Source of the DNA: Lunularia cruciata
Lineage: Eukaryota > Streptophyta > Marchantiopsida > Lunulariales > Lunulariaceae
Assembly (NCBI GenBank): GCA_948567375.1
Contig: OX419761.1
Location: 56,546,501-56,610,500 of the forward strand
Direction: 5' to 3'
DNA length: 64,000 nt
In this document: piece by piece, positions 1 through 15,180 of the stretch
Numbering within the stretch: the first letter of the stretch is position 1
Layout: each line of letters starts with the position of its first letter
Position numbers and translations under genes: made by a program
Notes under the pieces: generated by a model
Told to the model about the DNA's origin: nothing
Databases searched by the model: none
The model's input: the letters and a program-made list of their open reading frames with translations, nothing else

Positions 1-179
1 TGTGGCCTGGTATAACAGAACCCACAGAGGGGCACATAACTTAGTAAATTTTCGTCTGAATGCAATAATGAGATCGCAGTTGTAGATACAATTGCACTAA
101 GAACTCAGAATTTGCACTCCACACCAGACCGAACCAACAAGGCGGAGAACATGGAATTGGCAATCTTCGAGCGACATAC
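1..179 (-). other. Part of IMPDH intron 1
   Basis: This stretch begins with the GTATGT donor at 179-174 on the minus strand and runs off the window. The acceptor is not in view. Its short open frames are read-through of the exon 1 frame and carry no IMPDH homology. Confidence 0.75.
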
Positions 180-1196
180 TTGGCCTCGTCCAACTGCACA
201 AACTTCCTGTGTAGTACAAATGGAACCGGACCCCATTCCAACTCGTAGCCCATCGACACCAACCTCGATCAAGTTTCTGGCTTGGTGAGAGGAGGCGACG
301 TTACCACCAATGACATCAATCCCCGGGTGTGCCCTTTTCGCATACGCAATCATCTCCTTCTGGTAGACAGAATTACCCTGCGCGCTATCAAGGATAACCA
401 CATTAACTCCAGCCTCCACCAAAAGCCCCAGCCGCTGTCTATCACTTTCTCTGGTCCCAACTGCAGCCCCCACGAGAATCTTACCATCGTTTCCTAGAGA
501 TGGAGCCCCCAACTTTGGGTAAGTAGACCTGCGCTTCAAATCTGTTCTGCAGAGTAGCTCAACCACTTCCCCATTGTCATCTACCAGAGGCAACAAGCTC
601 TTCTTACTCTTTATCAGAATCTCAGATGCCTCCTCAAAGCTGACGCCTGCAGGAGCAGTGACAACATCCCCAGTCATGACCTCACTAATTTCTGTCTTCC
701 TGTCTGAGACAAAGTCTATATCCCGACTAGTGACGATTCCTAACAGCTTGGAGCTAATGGTACCGTCCTCTGTAACCAGAACAGAGGAAAAACCTTTCTG
801 ACTCTTCAGCGAATCAATCTCGCCGACGGTGTCACAGGGCCCCAGACACACAGGCTCTGCAACAAACCCCACTCTCTGAGTCTTGGCCTTCCTCACCATG
901 TCAGCCTGCTCCTCCGCCAGATTATTATAATGTACAAAACCAATTCCACCGACTGCTGCCATCGCCACAGCCATAGAGGACTCTGTTACGGTGTCCATTG
1001 GGGATGAAATGCACGGGCACCGCAACACGATGTTTTTACTCAACTTCGAAGATAAATCCACAGTGTCAGCTGGAAAATCAATGTACCCTGGGTGCATAAT
1101 GATATCATCGTAAGTATAGGAGAATTCCCTGGAGAAGATGTCAGCTGCTGTCCATCCATCCCTCCATTCCCTCACTCCGCCGCCATTCAGAGCCAT
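180..1196 (-). CDS. IMPDH: IMP dehydrogenase, exon 1 (gene continues past the left edge)
   Basis: Oxidises IMP to XMP with NAD+, the committed step of guanine nucleotide synthesis in the cytosol. The exon encodes 339 residues from the ATG at 1196-1194. Visible parts are the first half of the barrel (CPCISSPMDTVTES near residue 60), a two-CBS insert (about 112-230), the NAD-side DSAQGNS loop (D270), the GGN turn (297-299) and the catalytic loop GSGSICTTQE with the active Cys at 327. Plant IMPDHs are about 500 residues, so some 160 are missing to the left. The frame stays open to 105, but residues after GRGQ are intron: a GTATGT donor follows CAA at 180, and the gene at 58 kb splices at the same residue. 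No stop or frameshift is present, so this looks like a functional gene. Confidence 0.93.
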
Positions 1197-2404
1197 TTTG
1201 TAGCCAGAAAATAGAAACCTCTCCTCTCCTCTCCACTACGTAAATTACGAGCTATGAGAACATCTGTCCCTTTTGCAGAAGCTGCAGCGACAGCAATACC
1301 TAAACCTTAAACCCTTCGACTCCAGGCTCCAATTCTTCAAATCTCAATCAACAACCGAAAGTTCTTCAGGTTCGATGGCAGGAGGGTTTTGTTCTACCTT
1401 TCCACCTCTTCCTTGACCGACGTTTATACTACGTACTCTACCGGTCAATCATGGTTCTCGGCAAGTAGAGCCTGATCCCGGGCTCCAGAACTAGAGCGGG
1501 CGACGGTGCTATCCTCTTTAGTGCGCATGCTGGAAAGCGGACAGACTTATCGTACAGACGAAATTGTTGGGACGAACAACTTTTAGCAAACGGGCACTAG
1601 GGCGTGTCAAACCCCGTCCGTGTTTAGGTTCGGAATGTTTCCGTCCTGGTTCGGACGTCGACGGTTTACTATTTCTGACGGCGAAGTCACGTCGGCTGCC
1701 TGCCGTGAGGTATGGCGCGGCGCAGTTCTTCTCGGAGCGTCGCGATTGCTATAAATTTGAATAAGAGGATAGCTCGTCAGCCTTTAGAGTTAGCTTCTCC
1801 CCCACGCATCGCCAGTGAGGTCCTTGAACAAGAGAATGCACGAATGCCAGGCCACCGCAGAGAAAGAACAATTGGCAGTAGTTGAGGTTGTGGTATCCGT
1901 CTCCTAATTCACAATGGGAAGCGGAGCGACATGGACGTAACACAAGGAAGGCATATGCTTGCGCACGGGCAGGCTAAAGCATGTTTTTCATTCAGTCTTG
2001 CAAGGACCTTCCCCTTCCCTTCCACACTCCTCCTTCTGTTTTCCTCGACTCGGATTTGTTTCTCTCGTGTCAAGCAACCCACGTCCGCACTTTTCCGGAT
2101 ACCTAATTTAACCGACCTGAGGGACCACAGGCATTGGATCTTTATCGAAAAGGGCCATCGCAATAGGACATTCCATAACGTTTAGGTCTTTCTTTCTCCA
2201 TTTATCACATACACCTACCTATATCACACAGTTCAGTTCGAATCTATCGAGTTCGAGTATATTTTTTGTTGACTATTTTATTTCATGTTGAAAATGGGAC
2301 TGTTATTTCTCCTCAACTTCTAGTCCTTTTGTTTGGACTAGTGCTCCTGTTTTCCATTTGTAGTTTTTGATGATCTTGTAGTCTCTTTTCCTTCATTTAT
2401 CTTC
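1197..2404. promoter_or_regulatory. IMPDH 5' flank and presumed promoter
   Basis: Immediately upstream of the IMPDH start the minus strand is purine-rich (CT-rich on plus, 1219-1240), typical of a plant 5' leader. AAACCCTT at 1309-1316 resembles the telo-box (AAACCCTA) found near starts of many plant growth genes. The region is more GC-rich than the transposon block. Short open frames here have no recognisable product. No TATA box is convincing. Confidence 0.35.
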
Positions 2405-3245
2405 TTTACAACAATGAGATTCCACCTAGGTTTAGTACACCCATTTGCATCTTCATTAGTTACTTGTGAGTGTGGTTCTACACTAGATACAACTGCGGTC
2501 CATGTGCCATGGTGTCCTTTTGGAAGACAAATGATAGCTACACATGAGATCGTCGGAGATATAGTACTTGCTATGGTATGAGAGAGTGGATACCTTGCTT
2601 GGAAGGATCGATAATATGTTTTGTAGACAACACGTGTCAGAGCATACTTATACTTAGTCCGGGATGATGATCAGATGATATTGGCGGATGTTGTGGTTAT
2701 ATACCCTATGTGTGATGCAATTTTGGAGGGAGTGAGTACTCATCCCCTAGATGGGCAGCGAGCAGAGCAACAACACACAAGGTCCCCAAGTATAGGGGTA
2801 TGCAATGAGGTCACCTCTTTGTTTCTCTCGCCTTGGAGTTCTATGGAGCAATGGATATGGCATTAGACACATTTGTCATGGAGTGCGTGAGAGTTTATCA
2901 TATTAGATGTCAAGGGTACCAATCTCATTCTCATACTTTGTAGTATACTTTAGCATACATAGCGTGTGTCCATTGCTCTATAAAGAACATTGGTTGGTGA
3001 AATCCATAGGAGAACAATCACACTAGGTGATGGTTTTTGGTATGGTCTAGTAGTTTGTAAACCTTAGGACTTGCATAACTTGGATATCTTATGTATGCTC
3101 GGGGCAGATTTCTCATATCAGTACAATTGGTGCCTAGTCCCATTTTACCTCTTTTGTCTCTCCCTTGTATTGCTTGATGGGGTCTTCCCATCCTTCATGT
3201 GTTCTACATGGTAGTCTTTTCCTCTTTCCTTTTTTATTAAAATAT
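2405..3245 (+). repeat. Dispersed repeat R, left copy; possible LINE C-terminal remnant
   Basis: This shares long imperfect identity, same orientation, with 54.8-56.0 kb; both copies contain, for example, GAGTGTGGTTCTACACTAGAT. Degenerate reading frames include ESGYLAW, LVRDDDQ and LADVVV.YP. A basic stretch followed by an ADVVV.DP segment recalls the C-terminal region of some plant non-LTR retroelements, but this is recall of a pattern rather than a database match. Several stops and frameshifts interrupt it. Confidence 0.45.
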
Positions 3246-5395
<2,150 letters not shown>

Positions 5396-5489
5396 TTAAA
5401 AAAGGTTGGGATTTATCCATGGAAGGTGATAGTTGAAAAAACAAATGCAAATATCTCAAATTATAAAGTTTGTATATAAATTATTTTTT

Positions 5490-6690
5490 ATGCTTGATCT
5501 TGTGGCCTTCAAACAACTTGTGAGAATGGATATAAGCTTGTTTGGTACTTTTTTTGAATTTACTCAAAGAGACCATTGTCTTCAAAAGAAAGGTGGATCT
5601 GGGAAGATACCAAATACCCTTATGGCTACAAGTTGCATTAGTACTAGATAGATTTAGACATAATGGAAATGGAGCTTGTGTTGCTAGGAGAATGAACTTA
5701 TGGGGAATTAATTCAAGATCCACAACCAAATTTACTCAAAGAGTAATCACTGCCATATTAGCTATTTTGAGAAAGGAGGTACAATGGCCAAGGAGTGAGG
5801 AGAGGGCTAGAAATTGCATTTGTGTTTGCAAACAAAGGGTTTCAAGGATATATATATATATATATAGTGTTAGTGGATGGTACACTCTTTGCTTTGGTGC
5901 AATGGCTCACTATTGATCTAGAAAGTTACTTTGGTAGAAAGTGCTTGTACTTAATCAATAGTCATGTGATCTATGATAACAACCACAAATTCTCCACTTT
6001 TGTATAGGAAAAAAGAAGTGTATATTGATTACTATGGGTTAGAAAGTTTAGGGTATCAAAGATTGACATTTATGACTAATGGTACTTGATGATTGATTCA
6101 TGATGACATGATTAATGAGGAACATAGCATTTGCACAAGAATGCCTAGTTTATGTCATGATATAACATGTTTTAAAATATCAAAGGTTTGGTCCGACCTA
6201 AAATCCCAAATGCAATTATGCATCCTTTGAAAGCCATCAATATTTAAAATGAGATGTTAGATATGTGCCAGTGAGTCATCTAGTACCTAATATGTTCAAA
6301 CAAGCCAACATGCAAGAAAGGAGAGATTTCAACCAATATGTGGCTCAAACAAGGTTTATAAATGAACATTGCATTGGTATACTAAAAGCACATTGGCACT
6401 CTTTGCAAGAGTTGAGAGTTCAACTAAAAACCATGAGGTGTAACTCTTACCTCTTGTGTTGGATATCCACATGCATTATATTGCACAACTTTTTAATTAA
6501 TAAATGCAATCTATGAGATGATGAAGATGAAATAGTTAGAGATGAAGCAGATGCTCCTCAATTCATGGATATAGGTGCATTGAATCATCTCAATATAGAG
6601 GCTAGTGTTAGAAGCATAAGCTATATCAAAGAAGAGACTTGTAAAGTTTCCTAGTTTAAGAAACTTGGATTACCAAATTTGGAATAACCA
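5490..6690 (+). pseudogene. PIF/Harbinger transposase remnant (DDE_Tnp_4 type)
   Basis: Successive frames match the course of a PIF/Harbinger transposase. An N-terminal part has LDRFRHNGNGACVARRMNLW and TTKFTQRVITAIL (5640-5760). The segment around the first catalytic Asp reads VDGTLFALVQ then YFGRKC (5870-5950). The end has FINEHCIGILKAHW, with the Glu expected as third acidic residue, then CIILHNFLI (6350-6500). At least three frameshifts and several stops break it, and the segment normally holding the second Asp is not recognisable. Family transposases excise and reinsert DNA with a 3-bp target duplication; terminal inverted repeats were not found. Confidence 0.75.
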
Positions 6691-7232
6691 TTGCACTGTA
6701 TTAAAGAAGACACAAGGCAACCAATTGTGAAGACTTGTTTGACTTTAAATCAAGCACCTAGTAGATATTTGTACAAGCCTAATGAATGGAAAAAGTCAAA
6801 TTTTCTTGCCCAATGTTTTTTTTGACATTATTGATAAAATAGCTTTGCCCATATCAAGTTAGATCCACCTATTTGGCATTGTGTTTGCTCACAACATGCA
6901 TGGGTTCGCCCATAGGAAGAGCAAGTGCTTGTTGCGGGCATGTATAAATTGGATCCATCTGGGTAGGAGTAGATCCATTGGGAAATAGTTGAATTTGCTC
7001 GGATTGGGCAGGATCCATCTAGATTGGGGAGTGGTGTCATATTGTGGTTTATGTAAATAGTGAAAAAGGAGTCTAATATAGTTTATCTCTACGTTATTGG
7101 AGTAGATTGTAGAATGGATACCATGGTTGAGCTATTGCCATGTGAGTAATCTATATATATCTATACAATTGGTGAGTAATCTATATAATCTATGTACTCT
7201 TCTAGATGGAAAAGGACTTAATCTTGTTCAAT

Positions 7233-7381
7233 GGCTTCAAGTTGGAGTTGTGGGATCCATTTGGCAAAAAGAGAAATAAATAAATGACAAAAATGCAAGT
7301 GATCAGATGACTACAAGTTAGAGTTGTGGGGTCCATTTGGTAAAAATAAAAATAAATAAATGACAAAAATGCAAGTGATTA
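7233..7381. repeat. Tandem duplication of about 75 bp
   Basis: Two adjacent copies (7233-7308 and 7309-7381) carry GAGTTGTGGG, CCATTTGG and AAATAAATAAATGACAAAAA. The 13.5 kb copy of repeat E has only one unit, so the duplication happened in this copy. Confidence 0.8.
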
Positions 7382-7463
7382 GGTCACAATAGGAGAAGTC
7401 TAGAGTATTTTTAACCAATTGAGCAAGTTAAGAGAGAGAGCATTTGGGAAGAAGAGACCATAG

Positions 7464-8207
7464 TGTAATACTCTGAGGACAAGAGAACTCTTCAACAAAG
7501 AAAACACAGATTTCACACTCAATCTTCCAATGCCCCAAAGGAACACCTTCTCTTTATTATATAGTAACAAGGATCCACTCAAAGGAAGCTCCGCCCTTGG
7601 ATCAGATACATGGATTGGTAACATGTCAGCGAGCTCCATCCTTGGATTAGTTGTTTGGATGGGTGACATCTCAGTCTTTGTCCTATCTAGTTGGTCAAAT
7701 GGGTTTGACCAAAGGGAATCTTTAGGGAATCTTCTTGTAGGAAGCTCAAAATTGCATGGGTAAGGTATCATTGGAAAGCTCTCAATGAGACAAATCATGG
7801 GGTGGGAGAAGGCAAGCCTTTATGCCTTAAGAGTAGGAATCTTTCCATTTTCAAGGCCTAATTCATCTACTTAGGCCTTCAAAAATAGCTTTAAAGTTTT
7901 CAAGCTATTTTTGGCTTATGTCCTATTAGTAGAAGTGTTCTTTTGGTGATATCTTTATCTGATCTGCATTCTCCATCATGTGTAACAACCTTCCAGATGT
8001 CACCACCCCAAGTTTCACCTCTAGATCATATGCCTAGCTATTGATTCTAAAGTTTCCAAGCATATTTCAATCTTTGGCCTATGAATAGAAGTACTCTTTT
8101 GGTGATATCTCTAGCTTATCTACTTAGTCCCTCATGCATAAAATCCTTACAGATGTTACCAAACCAAATTTCATATCTAGATCACGTGTCTAGCTATTGG
8201 TATTACA
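7464..8207 (-). mobile_element. Solo LTR of family B, copy 1
   Basis: The 744 bp unit begins TGTAATACTCTG and ends GGTATTACA on plus. It is flanked by a perfect 5-bp duplication CATAG at 7459-7463 and 8208-8212. A TATA-like TATATAGT lies near 7557. It is homologous to the LTRs at 16615, 25312, 44041, 45807 and 48995 and to the 5' LTR of element F at 47868, so family B is Ty3/gypsy. With no internal sequence it is a solo LTR, the usual product of LTR-LTR recombination. Confidence 0.93.
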
Positions 8208-10019
8208 CATAGTTGGCAAGAAGAGATGATAGGCTATAAATTGGAGATAGAGACCAAGTGATTTGAGCAAATTCTTAGTGGAATATGATCTATTGAATCA
8301 AAGGGGGTAGAATTCATACCCAAGTGCACAAATTGGATAATTTGGAGAGTTTTGTGATACATTTTCATGATCTATTTGTAGGGTTGGAGAGTAGACAAGG
8401 TGCTTATAATACTAAGTGCAATATATTTTAATTTTGGATCAATCTCATATTAGATCTAATCAATTGAAGTTGGAGCTTTGGAAAGTGAGTTATTGGAGAT
8501 AAGATGATCAGGTTTGGAGTTTTGGTCACTCCTCAAGTTATGCTTAATCTATTGTCAAAATCACTACTAGACTATTAGAAATGAGTAAAATTAGGACCAA
8601 AAAAATTGTATGTGGTGATAAGGAAAACTACTCATTTTGTTACTATGATAAGGAGATATTGATGAACTTCTAAAATAAAATATCAAAGAAGCAAAGAGAA
8701 GTGGTATTCTATGAATTGATGTAAAAACAATATTTATAGAATATGTTATATATAATAATAATTTCTAATTTTATAATTTGATTGTAAATATATTCATAGA
8801 AAAGAATTTGTATCTAATAGTTCAAGTTGTCTTTATATGATAGGAGATATTGATGAACTTTTACAACTTCTATTTCAAACTAGGTTCCAATAGAATTATG
8901 ATATGAAAACAAAGAGACCAAAGACAAAAGTTACCAACCATCACTCTCATACTAAAGTAAGACCTAAAATCTAGGTATACTCATATCTTATTACAATATT
9001 CTCCATAACATTCAATTCATGTACCAATGGAGCCACAATTTACATACAACAAGAATTGCTTATTTCCTTGAAACTTACATCCTACTATACACTTGGAAAG
9101 TGATAATCTTTTCTTGAATTACTCACTCTCTTTCTTCCCATTGCTCCTTCTCTTGATTTCACATTGTTGTTCTTTTACTTCTTTCGTTGTATCCGCTTTA
9201 TGCTTGATGAGGTCTCAAGTCCTTTTATTATCTTAAATGTGGTTATGAAGACTCTTAGTGATTATTTATTTTCTCCTTTAAGTATTTAGTTGTTGTGTCA
9301 AGATAGTGAAAATCTTCTCTTCTAATAAAAGAAGTTATTATTATACAATATATAATTTTCCTTGTGTATCATCTTAAAGATAACATTAGATGACGGGAGA
9401 TAAAGTTACCATTCATATTCTGACTTCTATTTTAATGAAATTTAATGTATTACATTCATATATTAATAATTTATTATAAATATATTTACAAAATTAAAAT
9501 TTTAAATAATAAATATAACATTCAAAAAATGAAAGCTTTAATTTTATTAGGCTATATTTTGCATAGCTTTGGATGATTTTATTTAAATCAGTAAACTATA
9601 ATGTACATAAGAGAAGATCATCAAAATCAATTATATTTTTCCAAAGAGAGTACACCAATATTTATATAAAAGACAACAATGGTCTAACTATATTTATCAA
9701 GAGCTGTTCCAAATATGTGCCTCCATATCTTGAATTTTGATGTATTGCATGCATTGATCAGATTATCTCTAGAAGTAGGTGGACCATTCAATCTTCTTTT
9801 TTTGAGTTTTATAGATATACAAAAAAATCACAAGATAATAAGACATTCCATTCAAATAATATAAATTTTTATTCAGCTTGCATTGTTAGTTTTTCTCCAA
9901 TTATTATCAAAGATAATTGAGGATTTTTACAAGAGAATGTAATAGGATCAAAGAGTTATTTAATTGGACTTAGTTTGAGCATTATTCTATCATTAATTTT
10001 TTGCTTGATGTTTTGTGAC

Positions 10020-10740
10020 TTGTAACACCCATTTGTGCATGTGTGTGACATTTTGATATTTAACTTGGTATTACAAATACTTGAGAGATATTATTTATAT
10101 AGAGATAAAAGATGGTTCTACATTAGTCATGATTAGCTAAAGTTAGTCATAGCTAAGATAGTGAGTACCTTATTTTAGAGGAAGTGGAAAAGATGTACAC
10201 CATTATTTTGGATTCTAGTGTGTTGACTTGGTATTATTCCTAAGTGTTTGGCTTTGAGGAAAGAGTTGAGAACTCTTGGGCTCGCAAGCCTTTTTATTTT
10301 GGATTCTTCTATAGTCCAAGGATAACATATATGAAGGAATCCTTGACTTAGTGGTTGGGTCAAGATAAGATCACATGCTTAGTGGAATATGCCTATGTGG
10401 ATGGATATTCTTTTATACTTTTTGATTTTACTTGACTTTGAACCTAATTACTTGAGCTACTATGGTAAATAGTTACTTTAATGCGTAACTATTTCACAAT
10501 TATATAAAAGGGGTGAGGAGGTACTCATCATCCTTTCATTTACAACTATCTCTCTCTCATTGAGTTCTCTGGTGAGCAATGTCTTGAGTCTTGGAGTGTT
10601 AGCCATGGAGGAGTATGATGGAGTTGGGGTTCATTGCCTTCTTAGTCCAAGGTGCGTTACCATAATAGCCATTAGAGGTTCATCTTGAGTGAGAGACATG
10701 CCAGCTCACAAATTATATATTCTTAAAAATAGACTTAATT
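10020..10740 (+). repeat. Possible decayed LTR with TATA box
   Basis: It begins TGTAACACCC and contains a good TATA context (TTATATAAAAGGGG, 10499-10512) followed about 50 bases later by a CT-rich stretch, the layout of an LTR with U3, R and U5. No second copy and no target duplication were seen, so the call rests on composition alone. Confidence 0.3.
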
Positions 10741-11239
10741 ATTGAAGGATGATTTGCTTCTAAGTTTTGAGGTGCTTTTTTTATTCTATGTTTGGAGGTA
10801 TTTTCAGTATGCTAATTTTAATCTTAAGGTTCTAATTTTTTAATTTATAAATTGTAAGTCCTAATCTCAAAATAATATCATTATAAAAGCAAGTTTTCAA
10901 TTAAGAAAAATAGACTCCAATAAGTGACTTTTCTTTTTTTAAGAATTAAGTTTAACTTTCTATATTATTATCTTATGATCAAGATTGAACTTAAAGATTA
11001 CTTTGGTAATTGTAGTATATTTTAATATCACTCATGGATAGCAACTTAAGAACAAAAAATCAATGTTTTATATTTAAGGATCTATTTGGGTGAAAAAAAA
11101 TTTGTATAATTTTATTTATCAATCTTTTATATAAAAAGAATTCAAAAATAAAAAATTCCACATTATAGAATACATAAACATAATCAATAATCTACTTCAT
11201 CTCTGATTACTCAAAGAAAGAAAGGAATACTTTATGTAG

Positions 11240-11240
<1 letters not shown>

Positions 11241-11325
<85 letters not shown>

Positions 11326-11327
11326 TA
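11241..11327. repeat. (TA)n(TC)n compound microsatellite
   Basis: About 48 bases of TA run into about 38 bases of CT. Frames across it read YIYIY and RERER and are artefacts. Confidence 0.97.
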
Positions 11328-12116
11328 TATCTTTTATACATATATGTGGTCCCGTATGTATAGAAGATACAAGATGGAGCATTATGCATTATCATTGCTA
11401 TTCTTGTACTAATTATGGTTTCACGCTCAGTGTAAGATTGTAGAAGGAGATATACCATGCCCAATGTATCATAGACTAGCTATCTCATAATATGTAAAGA
11501 TCCAAGAAAGATGCACAAAGACTATGATTGGACCACTAGAGATACATACATAAGAGAAGTAACCACATTGACATTCTTGAGATCTAAGATTAAACATACT
11601 ATATCAATCCCTTTGTTGACCATTCTTGGAATTGAATTCAATTGTAGGAGTGGTTAGTATTCCAAATGTGTTGTATTCTAGTGTTATTTAAGACTAGTCT
11701 TAATATATACTCTTATTTTATAAGCTTGTTTTGCACTATATAATATGGTTAGATAAGCTTTTTTCTTATCAATTTATTGGCATGAGACTCTTAGATGAGT
11801 TAGTATAATTCTTATTTCTATTACTCCCATAATGGTTTCTTTGTTATAGTAGAAGGAAGTATGTAAGGTAAAGAGATTCTTAGATTTAACACATCCTAAG
11901 CTAAGGATTGAGCTATCTTACAAAGGAGTACTCCTAGCTACACATTTTACAAGGTAGTTTTAGTCAAATGATGTTATAGATTCCATTTGGTTACAATAAT
12001 GTAAGATATTGGGTCAAGCTAGAGAGTATGATAGAGTGGTACTAGCCTTATACCTTGGCCTATGACTAGTCTATTGACAATACTATTTCTTCCTTATGCT
12101 TATAATGTCCTCCACC

Positions 12117-12250
12117 AAAAGAGGGAGTATTGTTAAAGATCTTGGAGTATGCATCTAAGGAACTATAGTATCTTGATAGAGTGCTTTTGCCTATATATTG
12201 TGTTAAACTCCACACCTCTCCTCACGAAGCTTGTTATGATGATTCATTAG
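12117..12250 (+). repeat. Possible Ty1/copia-like polypurine tract and LTR start
   Basis: AAAAGAGGGAGTAT followed by TGTTAAAGATC has the form of a copia polypurine tract joined to the TG start of a 3' LTR. No pol frame is recognisable upstream and the LTR end was not located. Confidence 0.3.
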
Positions 12251-12984
12251 CATATTAGAGATTGCTTTTAAGCAAATGATCCATCTAGTGGTTTTATAAG
12301 GTTGCTCTAGGTGGTTGCAATAGTAGCAAAGGAAGAGATTCCTACTTCAATTTGTTAGGTGCTAGTCAACTTCTTACTATGGACTTAAAAAGGCATAAGA
12401 TTAAAGCTTTTGAGTAGGTCTTATTGTGTTTTACTAGTTGTACCATTGTCCTATAACATTGCTCTCACTTCAAACAACACTTTATTTGACATGAGTTTAG
12501 AATTGCTACACCTCAAGGTTGCAAGGATGTATCTCTTAACATTAGAATATTCCTAAATATCTACACAAATTAGGTTATCTTAGATGTAGATATTGGGAAT
12601 GATTTAATAGCATCCATTATAGAGTAATCTTTTGGGAACTTATAGAGGTGGCTATTTCATGGTGAGTCTTATTCCTTTCATGTGATCCTTGTATGGTTCT
12701 AATTCTTCTCTTTACTATTATCATAACTTCTCATAAAAGAGAGTCATTGTACATTGTCAATACACAATAAGATATCACTTGAGAGACCTCTATTTTCCAT
12801 AGTTCATTCTTAAGCTCTTTTGTCTACTATTTTGGCCATGCCAAATTATATCTTCTAATTATTTTGCCAATGATGAATGTAGTATATAGCTTAAGCACAT
12901 TGCACATTGGTGTTTAGAGTTTTCTTGATAGTAATATTTGGCAAGCATGGTATTGTGTTGTGGTTTGCATAGCCCTTGAAAAAG

Positions 12985-15180
12985 TAAAATGATGTGGTTT
13001 ATCTCTATAAAGATGGAGTAGGTTGTATGACTGATCCCATGGTTGAGCTATTGCCATGTGAGAAATCTATATACATGTATATGATTGGCCATATGGATTA
13101 TGTTCTTGTCTTCTTTGAGTGTTCTTATGTATATAGATGGTGGAGAGTTGGGTGGAAGGTGTGTTTTAGTAGGAGGAGGAGTACTTTGAGAGTGAGAGTG
13201 AGAGTTGTAGCAGAGCGTGGAGGCCGGGCGTCAGAGAGAGCATTTGATTAGGAGATGTCCCAATGCTCCCAATCTGCCACTCCCAAATCTATTTCTCATT
13301 AGGCTTCATATTCTACACCGCAATGGCTTACAGGATTGGACAATGGCACGTTTTGGAGTGATATCCACAAAGTGGATGATAGAAAACCTAGATGTTATTG
13401 TCCTTTTGGTGCTTACTTATGAGCAAGTATGGGACTTAAAAATCTTTGTACTCTTGTAGTTGCAGAATGACTTTTGCTCATGAGCTTCAAGATGGAGTTG
13501 TGGGGTCTACTTGTCAAAAAGTGAAGAGGCTAAATGACAAATTTGCAAGAGATTGGATTCCAAGAAATAGTTGGGAGTTTTTGGACCATTAAGGAGTTTG
13601 GGGAGGGCATTTGGGAAGTCAAGACCACGGTTGGAGAGAGGAGATGACATGCTATAATTTGAAGATTGGAATTGAGTGATTTGAGTCAATTCTCTAGGAG
13701 ATATGATCAATTGAATCAAGGAGAGTAAAATTCATACCCAAGAGCAAAAATAGGTTATCTAGAGAGCTTCACGAGACACCTTCATGAGACATCTTCATGA
13801 TCTGTCAATTGGGTTGGTGAGTTGATAGGGTGTTTGTAATGATGAGCTTAAGAAATTTTAGATTTTGATCAATCTAAAATTAGATCTGGCCAATTGAAGC
13901 TGGAGCTTTGGAAAGTGAGGAGTTGGAGATGACATTCTGGTCAGATTTGAAGATTTGGTCACTCCTAAAATTTTGGTCAGAATCACCTTATGAAAATTTC
14001 CAATATTGTTGGTGGCTAGGGTTTTCACTTTCAGGCAAAAGTTTCATGTGAATTCCTCAAAAAGACTATTCATGGTCTTGGATCAAGCATACTTGGGTCT
14101 ATAGAGCTCACAAGTTAACCCAGTTCAGGAATTGATCCATATTTAGGGTTTGGGGTTAGATTAGGGTACTAAAATTTATAGAGGTTTAAACAAGGACACA
14201 ACAGATACTATGATAAATTTTGTTGACTTTGGGTCCATGGAGAGTGAGAGCTTATACAACATACTCTATTAAAACTATTGTCAAAAGCTTGGGAAAGCAT
14301 TTTTATCCTTTAACATGATTGAGTATCTATTCTCCTATTTGTGTGTCTATGACTGAGGATTTTAGGTTTCTGGAGTGTTTTTGAGGATTAGGTGCACCTT
14401 TGATCCAAAAACATAGGGAAAATCACCTAGAACCAGGAGCAAACCCTAAATTAGGGATTTCAAAATTAATGTAAAAATTACAAAAATTAGCCAAGTTTGA
14501 GAGCTTGTCAAGAGAGCTGTAGTGATCAATTTGTGGTTTAATTTATATCATTGCAAAGCTTATCTCACATGGTTTCCATTGAATTCTAGAACATTGTAAT
14601 ACACGTTACATAGAGAAAGTTATGTATATTTGAGTTACATAGGATTTTTTCCTCGTCAATAAGACATAGGATCACTCCACTTGGAGTACAGGTTGAAATT
14701 TTCTTGATGATAGAGCAAGAGTGCTTTGAAGCTCAATTTTGACAAAAAGTATGGAGAGTTGCTATTGGATTATTGTGATTGGATCCTCTCCGTGCTTGCA
14801 TGCTTGTTTGTACACCAAATTGGTTTGGATTGGTGTGCAGGCATTGTGATTAGGTTCTTTCCTTCTAGGAGTGATGTGTATTTCTTCTTGGAAATGTTGT
14901 AAGTGATGACCAACAATGCGTGTTATGATGACAAGTTAGGTTATCTATTACTACTCTACGTGATAGAAAGAATACCAAAACCTAGAGTGAAAGGTTCTAC
15001 TGGTTGAGATCTATGCAAGCTCAAACTAGTAGGGATAATTTAACCTCCAACCTTTGATCTATAGGCTCTATAGCTAGGAACCTTGTGTGTTCCTAGAGAG
15101 AGAAAAGCAAAGTACAACAGTTGGTGAACTTAACGTGAAATTTATGGGGTGGAAAGTAAAAAAGGAGGTTGTTGGTCTAC
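12985..15180 (+). repeat. Dispersed repeat E copy 2 and leader of element C
   Basis: 12985-13985 is the second copy of repeat E and lacks the solo LTR present in copy 1. 14000-15180 is non-coding and leads into the gag of element C. A stretch near 14905-14945 (AATGCGTGTTATGATG) recurs in the leader of element A near 18178, which suggests related 5' leaders. The primer-binding site was not identified. Confidence 0.5.

Larger units (their letters stand above)
7030..8550 (+). repeat. Dispersed repeat E, copy 1 (interrupted by a solo LTR)
   Basis: Outside the LTR at 7464-8207 this is an imperfect copy of 12985-13985. Shared blocks are GGTTGAGCTATTGCCATGTG, the segment around GTTGTGGGGTC, GCATTTGGGAAG, and the end with GGAGCTTTGGAAAGTGAG. 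The 13 kb copy lies upstream of element C gag, so E may be the LTR or leader of the C family, but LTR ends could not be fixed. Confidence 0.65.
8551..12984. other. AT-rich, gene-poor stretch
   Basis: No gene is recognised. Noted separately are an LTR-like block at 10020-10740, a (TA)n(TC)n tract at 11241 and a copia-like 3' junction at 12117. The rest looks like old decayed repeats. Confidence 0.5.

Noticed and set aside
105-179. Extension of the IMPDH frame past residue 339
   Set aside because: The extra residues have no IMPDH homology and follow a GTATGT donor at the conserved position, so they are intron.
11197-11464. Open frames across the (TA)n(TC)n tract
   Set aside because: Low-complexity read-through of the repeat.
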